Below are positions 59,901 to 64,000 of a stretch of 64,000 nucleotides of DNA, one piece after another. The stretch is taken from contig CAJTXO010000001.1 of NCBI GenBank assembly GCA_910583555.1, positions 62,001 to 126,000 of the forward strand. The letters run 5' to 3'. The stretch is from an uncultured Eubacterium sp. Its GTDB lineage: Bacteria > Bacillota > Clostridia > Lachnospirales > Lachnospiraceae. Position 1 is the stretch's first letter. Every line of letters starts with the position of its first letter. Under the pieces are notes generated by a model that saw only the letters and a list, made by a program, of their open reading frames with translations, had not been told where the DNA came from and ran no database searches. The translations under genes and the position numbers were made by a program.

Positions 59901-62046
59901 TTTTCACATCAAATACCGGGCGCAGCCGGAACTTATGGTCATTGGTCGCATAACTGCGGTATGTGGTGAGAAGTGTCGCCGCATCGACCGATTTACTCCC
60001 CAGTGACTCCCATCTGCTCTTGCTATTGTTATATAGTTCTATATCCTTAAATTCCACACTGCCGGACGAAGGCGCGATCCCAGCGGAGTTTTTGGCGTTT
60101 GCGTTGAAAGAATAACTGATGCCCAGTGTACTATTACATTTGTAGATCTGGGTATTCGAAGATCCGTTTACCTTTAAGTTGCCCAGATTATAATAATTTC
60201 CCGTCTCTGTGAACTTTCCTTTTGCCGTATATGCTTTTTCCCTATAACAGTTCCCCTTGTTGAAAATTTTGTTATCATCATTCAGCGCGCTGTTCGCCAC
60301 TTCCACCGTGTAATCCTGATAGGTAACCTGAATGCTGTTCACTTTCAGCATCGCATTATCATTATTGTTTGTCGGCTGAACAACTGCCTTGAAGGTCATA
60401 TTCTTTTGCTGGTAATTACTAAGCTCTATATCCACTGATATATCCGCAAGGGAACTGCCCTGTCTATTGTATACCTGCCTGTTATCCAGATAAAAGGTGA
60501 CGGAGCGGTCGCTGCTGCTTCTAGTATCACAGCCAGCCTTCCATGTACGTGATCCCTGTGTGCTCGTATAATTGATCCGCATACTCTTGGCATTCCTGAG
60601 ATCGAGTCCACCCATGTTCCACTCCGCCGACCCCCAGTTTCGTGCCCAGATATCATAGCTGCTGCCATAGTTATCCGTCCTGTCCTTCGCGGACAGTTCG
60701 CCGGAACGGGTATGTCCCGCTTTGGACAGCGATCCTTCCGGCGCTTCGATCGTAACTCTCGTAGCTTTCGACGCCTCATCCACCACGCTGTCATTGTTCG
60801 AGGCGGCGCCCACATAGAAGGACACCTCCTCCTCCGTCTCAGAATCCATTATGAGTGGAATGGTAATCGTCTTTTCCTTCATCCCCGGAAGAAATACGAG
60901 CGTCTCCGTCACGGCCTCGTAATCCCTGCCTGCTTTGGCCGTATCCGCGATGGTACCGACTCCCATGACTGCCATCTGCTCGGTCCCCGAAGTCCGGCAC
61001 ACCGTCAGCGTTACCTGCTCCTGGCCGCGCGTCACATGGACCTGTGGATCCTGCATCCGGAATACGTTTACCTCTGATGATTCGTTGTCCTTAATATTGA
61101 CATATCCGGTATAGCTTGCCGAAAGCTCGGAACCTTTGGCATCTGTCAGCAGCAACATGATCTGTTCGTCCGACTCCGCCATGTCATCGTCTATCGTCTC
61201 GAGATCAATGACCTTTTTATACTCGCCTTTCTCAAACGTCAGCGTATAGGTGACGCCGCTCATCGCCTCCAGCACGTCTTCCAGCGCGTCGCCGCCTTTT
61301 TTCGTAATCTCCTCTGCCTGTCCGTATTCACTGGTTTTCTGGTCCGATTTCTCAATCTCGCGCCAGGACTTCTGCCTGCTCACTTTTCCACTCTGCATAG
61401 CCTTGGCCTTTTCTGCCCCCGTGAGCTGTCCCAGTGATACCTTTCCATTTTCTTCACCCGCTGCCTGTGCTGCCGCGTTCCCGGCCTTCTCGTCCCCGGA
61501 ATTCCAGCCGTCTTCTGCGGGCTGTTCATCTTCGGCGGCTTGGCCATTTTCGATGGTTTGTCCATCTTTGGCGGCCTGTCCAGTTTCGACGGTTTGTCCA
61601 TCTTTGGCAGCCTGTCCGTCTTCTACGGTGATACTGTCACGGTACATGCTGAACAGGGATTTCTGGTCCTCGGCCGCGGCCAGGACAGTCGTATCCTTTC
61701 CTTCCGTCACAGAGAGCTGGTAATCTTTTCCATACTCAGCCGATACGTCCACCGCCTTAAATGTCACGGTAGCTTTCGTATCGGTTGCTCCCTGCCTCAC
61801 AACCTCAATTTTTGTTCTGTCGCCTTCTGCCACCGAAATCTGGCTGGACATAAAGCCGATCGCCCCATTTGGGAACTCTTCCTTCGTTGCCGCCAGCTGT
61901 TGTTTCAGTACCGTTTCCTGACGCGCTCCCTGCTCCTTCCGGGCCGTTTTTGCCTGCGCCAGGCTCATGGAATACTGTGACAAGCTGCCAGCCGCCATTC
62001 CCATAACAAGCAGTATGGCGATGCTGCGTGATAGCCATTTTTTCAT
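53914..62046 (-). CDS. Giant Calx-beta / Big_2 / LRR surface protein
   Basis: A 2,710-residue exported protein. Signal peptide ~1-36. A first Calx-beta domain starts at NGAIGFMSSQISVAEGDRTKIEVVRQG (~45-115), is interrupted by ~150 low-complexity residues rich in DGQAAKDGQ repeats, and resumes at VTYTLTFEKGEYKKVIDLETIDDD. A second Calx-beta follows (VNVFRMQDPQVHVTRGQEQVTLTVCRTSG). The middle holds beta-rich regions and an EF-hand-like DDDNDGIISEEEQ, suggesting calcium binding. Late parts include a Big_2-like domain (IRWTTDDENIASVSSDGNLTGM), a Pro/Gly/Asp linker and BspA-like LRRs (FKNCTKLKSVVFGRN, AFKGCKSLKSITF) with a basic tail. It heads an apparent cassette with the S8 protease and Lgt-like genes. 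Likely an adhesin or surface scaffold. Confidence 0.85.
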   Translation of the reverse strand: MKKWLSRSIAILLVMGMAAGSLSQYSMSLAQAKTARKEQGARQETVLKQQLAATKEEFPNGAIGFMSSQISVAEGDRTKIEVVRQGATDTKATVTFKAVDVSAEYGKDYQLSVTEGKDTTVLAAAEDQKSLFSMYRDSITVEDGQAAKDGQTVETGQAAKDGQTIENGQAAEDEQPAEDGWNSGDEKAGNAAAQAAGEENGKVSLGQLTGAEKAKAMQSGKVSRQKSWREIEKSDQKTSEYGQAEEITKKGGDALEDVLEAMSGVTYTLTFEKGEYKKVIDLETIDDDMAESDEQIMLLLTDAKGSELSASYTGYVNIKDNESSEVNVFRMQDPQVHVTRGQEQVTLTVCRTSGTEQMAVMGVGTIADTAKAGRDYEAVTETLVFLPGMKEKTITIPLIMDSETEEEVSFYVGAASNNDSVVDEASKATRVTIEAPEGSLSKAGHTRSGELSAKDRTDNYGSSYDIWARNWGSAEWNMGGLDLRNAKSMRINYTSTQGSRTWKAGCDTRSSSDRSVTFYLDNRQVYNRQGSSLADISVDIELSNYQQKNMTFKAVVQPTNNNDNAMLKVNSIQVTYQDYTVEVANSALNDDNKIFNKGNCYREKAYTAKGKFTETGNYYNLGNLKVNGSSNTQIYKCNSTLGISYSFNANAKNSAGIAPSSGSVEFKDIELYNNSKSRWESLGSKSVDAATLLTTYRSYATNDHKFRLRPVFDVKKANIRFVTDTRFGEFNGFNNGEVFTSMSLLDTIQVSASPKAGHAVKAITVSGSRKITDGERKDIVKFAPTGTGQITVTAAYEDASIDVAVHPRGGNKDEGSVLYYDSENPKNSLIGKNGQLMTIHNIILNSTYHIIGLASPGYRAIWSDGTADDDNDGIISEEEQKRHSDHTAFSSVNGEVLPYIPTDPYSKIYYDFQVPAVADKSQQTSIVGRVFLVDTEIFSEEETITKLNGATVSVGESAKDVIEGKEDDRYSVLTKRLDKKNPYAKAGDGYFEIPGNGSFYVNDYHLVNIQYQSSNGGTLIGSEVMRPGTYEEIKLRTDSIMEVEGARVMYKDKDGKSWKELDYHNVDNGDYNCRMEFDVVSQKTALQPRKAELVFYSGGSEKAKVEDTVDAEHMGQFCFDFNPSKLELPSGTTAALRIYDQNGDMYYERQTGIDIRESVGIIDMINSFEFGGLNCAIKLVGKIDSLFDLGWNGSLNARDKDEHVTFGEDQSITLTIGFEKPDVVSTEKTNKKTLQSLAVDKADADQALINEKKKSKPDADKVKKLEEKAQKATEEYEKKVKDSSSPSGKKRSADIAGKASLSLNFRLSLTFAYDAKNKANYFEQMVLAVEADGGAGAKVKFATPVGITISLGFEIKGNAIASFIIARKTDQEVNPKYYLTSVKNEHSIMDNAGKINLFKTGNGVEKPFKMSGVFEVNPALTLTAGAGIGGVVDVEVSGTAAFKMKFYTDEQENTGTVNLSAKIGVKVLFIKASWPFVSKDVNLFGNTSAAGRSLDNENYLHDSASLLQASDREYLKNRGRWNGGGMSAKSLDENEKGVKEAAIQTGIYSGTDIELMKINEEGDYLGVFLDDPGTGANAPNGADALNGAQVYYSIYSHVTGEWSAPVMLEDDQTTDQDISAFDLGERGIIVTWSSANRKLAADDNRTDMINAMDIHASFFNKNTKTFGEKMHITNTTDEDHEADLSPSVIFNDDSLLVYYTKNKYEVSDPKAEGEVVGDVVHPASSYMAYREYHFTNQPSAGDTVGSWINEYDSLKDKTIKPALEEGYNKAKEDNDPDFAAYESFDAYYQDYVRDWYGQVMFDTTPPVYIDEELDGEGYWKDNEEPDIYNGANVTDTSPSGGENGEDQAGIVEGDVTVGGSENIDENWTPKIIDSDAISYDDMGIFAFTGDYDQSLETTGDRDIFIQIYDFKTGAITDPIVVVSDNKEDSDLHFVKAKNDKNKDTYLTWLSDGDIMALNISNVVNNCLVEKGEDGQQYYLVDKSKKEENGYEPPMVMVEGEVAKEDDGTEKEGAVSEITGFDVKSNEDYIYVTWTQSGQTLKKGVAEDSDAATEAENQNIETQIYMARYDFAEGRMTDAVQVTSGSGDNYSDLSFVVNPDSTLTALAVKTGTKVVDAAEFNETVQDYNENINNPDKKHDKVSEQDFTEFVAVDEDNKALVAMTITPCSVLKVKEWAAGDFIAGETNSVTIELLNDGIDTVKEASVTVTDAAGNSLLRGDDGEAAASVQIDRMMGGSTYDIPCALTLPDDAENGVIQIKVADKDGRELLTDRYERNIKEEMIITGVTAVETDERDVYDISFDVENGIWKNAPETKAAVGVVTADGDKKLADVTIPAMEKGSKRTITTTVTVDSAKQFVEGKDEEGQAAETGTFYVDHVDSRDTASVVRAVSDAQLKQADSIQSVQFASGNEIKVGVGETLPQKLNIVSSLADETTGVTGTEGLQIRWTTDDENIASVSSDGNLTGMKCGTAKLTAYVYPKNETTTISVTEGDEPEYNFGTHANDFVTIPNKVLKSYEATVTVTEHAAAPDDPGETPAPDDPGKTPAPGDAGKTPGDAGKTPSPSDTPKDTGKKTADKKTVTKSGVTYKISGKSVTITKTKKNIQKLTIPDKVTIGGKKYPVTKIHAGVFKNCTKLKSVVFGRNVANIGKNAFKGCKSLKSITFKRKNVPAIGKGAFSGIYKKAVVKVPKKSRKKYKKKLTKRTGITSKMMKW

Positions 62047-62088
62047 AAAATACCTCCATTCTAAACCCGACAATAACTACTTAGTAAA

Positions 62089-62118
62089 AGTTTACCAATG
62101 AACTACATCCCCTGTCAA
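62089..62118 (-). promoter_or_regulatory. Promoter of the giant surface protein gene
   Basis: Reverse-strand TTGACA, an 18-base spacer and TAAACT, about 45 bases before the start. An overlapping TTGGTA-17-TATTGT is an alternative. Confidence 0.6.
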
Positions 62119-62279
62119 GCCAAACTTATTCCGTCTGGCGGCTTTTGTCCGGCAATTTTGCCCGGGCATTCATGCTTTCGATAGCTATGCCTTCGGCAGC
62201 TACAGTCGCATATCAACGATTGAAAAAAAGTACGGAATATAATAAACTAGTGATAGATAATAGAAATGAGGATCTAACC

Positions 62280-62705
62280 ATGGACAAAAATACATCCTAC
62301 CCATTACACATTCCGCAGTCCTATCCCTTCCTGCTGATCGACCGGATCTTACAGGCATCCGAACATCATATCCTGACAGAACGGTCTGTGTCAGAAGGAG
62401 ACCTTCTGACCGCATCCGGGAGTTATCTGCTGGAAAATATGGCACAGTCAGCGTCCGCCCTTCTCGGTTTCCGGTACCATGACGCTCCCCCAGACCTCCT
62501 GTACCTCGCCGAGATCCGATCAGCCCGGATCTGCTGCTGTCCATCGCCCGGGGACTCTGTCCGGACAGACGTTTCCATTTCGCTTGCTGTGGGAGGCTTC
62601 GCCCGAGTCTCCTGCCACAGCCTGATCCGCAAAACCTCCTGCGGGGACTGGTCACCCGTCGGAGACGCCGAACTTACCCTCGCCTTCCGTTACAGCGGGA
62701 AATAA
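62280..62705 (+). CDS. Hotdog-fold 3-hydroxyacyl-ACP dehydratase-like protein
   Basis: A 141-residue FabZ/ApeP-like protein. The start IPQSYPFLLIDRIL matches FabZ (LPHRYPFLLVDR) and SYLLENMAQSASALLGF matches the LEAMAQ helix with its Glu. The GHFPGxPxxPG loop carrying the catalytic His is missing or shortened, so it may be inactive or belong to the aryl-polyene type of dehydratases. GAGGA lies 7 bases before the ATG. It converges with the ketoacyl-synthase gene and overlaps it by 54 bases. Confidence 0.75.
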   Translation: MDKNTSYPLHIPQSYPFLLIDRILQASEHHILTERSVSEGDLLTASGSYLLENMAQSASALLGFRYHDAPPDLLYLAEIRSARICCCPSPGDSVRTDVSISLAVGGFARVSCHSLIRKTSCGDWSPVGDAELTLAFRYSGK

Positions 62706-64000
62706 TTCTGTATCATGAAGAAACACGGCATAGTAATTGCCGCACATATCGTATCCTGTCACCATGATACTGGACGGTTTCCCACTGTCCACGCCGCACA
62801 ATGACGAAGGGATCGTCCCCTCCTTCAGGCAGAGGGCAGCCGCTGCGATATTTACATAGAACCTGTCATATCCCAACCCGGGAAAAAACCGGTCCGCAGA
62901 CAGACACTGGGACTGGGGAAAATGCTGCATAAATATTTGCCATTCCGCCATATGGATGAAATCCGGACCACCCATGGAAAATATAGCGTCCGGCACGGTC
63001 TCCGCCTGACGGCAGAACCTGTCTGCCAGTTTCAGAAATCTCTCCTTTTCCGCTTCATTCAGAGTCCCTGTCAAAATCCCGTCATCCATAGCGCCGGTTA
63101 GGATCTGCCCGATCCGGCAGTATGTTGTCGCCGACCGCCCGCTCTGCAAAAAAAGCTGGCAGCAGTGATCCCCGCCTCCAAAATAAGACAGTTGTCCTTC
63201 TGCCAGTTCTCCTGTCGGTTTATCTTTCAGTTTATCTTCCAGCTTTTCTGCCAGCATCTCATTGTACTCTTCTGCCACGCAGCAAAACACACGGTCACAG
63301 TCCCCGTTTTCCACAAACATCTGTGCCAGAAGAAGCGGGGAAGTCCCCTGCATACTCGTACTGTTTTTCCGGCAGTTCATTTTGATGCACAGGTGTCCCA
63401 GCGGCGCATTCGGCGAAGTATTGGCAAATAGCGTGGGGCTGCACAGATCCGGTTTTTCTTGCTCCACCATGTTGGCAAACCGGATCCTGTCCTTCCATGC
63501 ACCATAGAGAGAAGAAAATACCGTACCTGTTCTTCTGGCATCCCACTCCGTATGATCGGCCCCGGCATCGCGCTCTGCCTGCTGGGCAGCTGACAGCACC
63601 ATTTTTGAAAGTTTAGTCATACCGCGCAGTTTCTTGGCGGGAATTCCCGGTACCGACAAATCCGCCGCCTGACATTCCAGACCCGACCATTCCAACTTCC
63701 CGGCTCCCTTGCCCTCCTGCCAGAGCCTCTCCCTCACTTCATCAATACCGGAAATGCCCGGCATGATCATTCCAATGCCGCCGAGAAAGACCTCTCTCTT
63801 TTCGACCGCAGTTTCCCCAGCCTCCACATCCGCCCCGGCGAAGACCACGCTTGCCGTATTCCCGGCGAAAGCAAAGGAATTTGACATCGCGTAGCGGATC
63901 GGATGCCGTCGGTTCCCATAACTTCCGATCTCCTCTATCGGGCAGCCGACGCCGCACAGGGGAACATACTGCTGTTCTTTCAGACACAGCACCGTCAGCA
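62652..64000 (-). CDS. Ketoacyl-synthase protein with tandem KAS domains, 5' end outside window
   Basis: At least 449 residues, open to the window end. The visible start (LCLKEQQYVPLCGVGCPIEE ... RYAMSNSFAFAGNTASVVF) is the C-terminal end of a FabF-like ketoacyl synthase (SNSFGFGGxNAS motif). After a linker, a second KAS-like N-terminal domain begins (REVFLGGIGMIMPGIS). In it the usual TACATG nucleophile stretch reads STSMQGT, with Ser in place of Cys, so it resembles a chain-length factor or inactive partner. Such pairs occur in aryl-polyene and type II polyketide clusters. A GTG at 63992 could be read as a start but would cut the first domain. Confidence 0.75.
   Translation of the reverse strand, partial: LTVLCLKEQQYVPLCGVGCPIEEIGSYGNRRHPIRYAMSNSFAFAGNTASVVFAGADVEAGETAVEKREVFLGGIGMIMPGISGIDEVRERLWQEGKGAGKLEWSGLECQAADLSVPGIPAKKLRGMTKLSKMVLSAAQQAERDAGADHTEWDARRTGTVFSSLYGAWKDRIRFANMVEQEKPDLCSPTLFANTSPNAPLGHLCIKMNCRKNSTSMQGTSPLLLAQMFVENGDCDRVFCCVAEEYNEMLAEKLEDKLKDKPTGELAEGQLSYFGGGDHCCQLFLQSGRSATTYCRIGQILTGAMDDGILTGTLNEAEKERFLKLADRFCRQAETVPDAIFSMGGPDFIHMAEWQIFMQHFPQSQCLSADRFFPGLGYDRFYVNIAAAALCLKEGTIPSSLCGVDSGKPSSIMVTGYDMCGNYYAVFLHDTELFPAVTEGEGKFGVSDG

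Overview
The window looks like a chromosomal segment of a spore-forming, plant-polysaccharide-degrading member of the Clostridia, most likely Lachnospiraceae. Reasons: moderate GC, AGGAGG-type ribosome binding sites before nearly every gene, spore genes (dipicolinate synthase dpaAB, a GerA-family germination protein), a large Bacillus/Clostridium-type SRP RNA, BspA-like leucine-rich-repeat surface proteins and two secreted xylan-active enzymes. I saw no tRNA or rRNA, insertion sequence, phage module or CRISPR array.

Layout. 0-5.4 kb: a truncated receiver-like protein, an XPD/DinG-like helicase, and an operon DUF4250 - GNAT - acyl-ACP thioesterase - cvfB. 5.6-7.4 kb: secreted GH30 xylanase. 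7.7-9.4 kb: GerA-family protein and a small acidic protein. 9.5-16.2 kb: transglutaminase (TgpA-like) / DUF58 / MoxR operon behind murA, and a flavin reductase. 16.2-20.6 kb: a TPR protein with a degenerate AAA+ domain, paired with a cyclic-nucleotide-binding-domain protein. 20.7-24.6 kb: SRP RNA, dpaA-dpaB, asnB. 24.6-28.5 kb: AlbA-domain regulator, PepSY lipoprotein, LRR protein. 29-31.8 kb: REC-PAS-GGDEF protein, a type I toxin-antitoxin locus, rplM-rpsI. 32-38.3 kb: DUF255 protein, a second type I toxin-antitoxin-like locus, an ABC-2 exporter behind a structured leader, a small P-loop kinase-like protein. 38.4-46.7 kb: a rubredoxin / glutamate-synthase-like / rubrerythrin fusion, Nudix hydrolase, AraC-type regulator, GH8 xylanase. 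47.2-51.1 kb: a tightly packed operon DUF2130 - AAA ATPase - PD-(D/E)XK-like protein - ECF S component - DUF1893. 51.1-62.0 kb: Lgt-like protein, subtilase and a 2,710-residue Calx-beta surface protein. 62.3-64 kb: a hotdog dehydratase-like gene and part of a ketoacyl-synthase gene, probably the edge of a polyene or fatty-acid-like biosynthetic cluster.

How the genes work together. GH30 and GH8, with the AraC-type regulator directly behind GH8, suggest xylan use. The surface proteins (LRR, GH8, subtilase, giant protein) share strongly basic Ig-like or terminal modules. The best candidates for undescribed biology are the DUF2130-ATPase-nuclease operon (possible defence function), the two compact toxin-antitoxin loci, the leader-peptide region before the ABC exporter, the in-frame redox fusion with an internal ribosome binding site, and the giant protein / protease / Lgt-like cassette. 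All functions are inferred from sequence reading alone; no database search was run.
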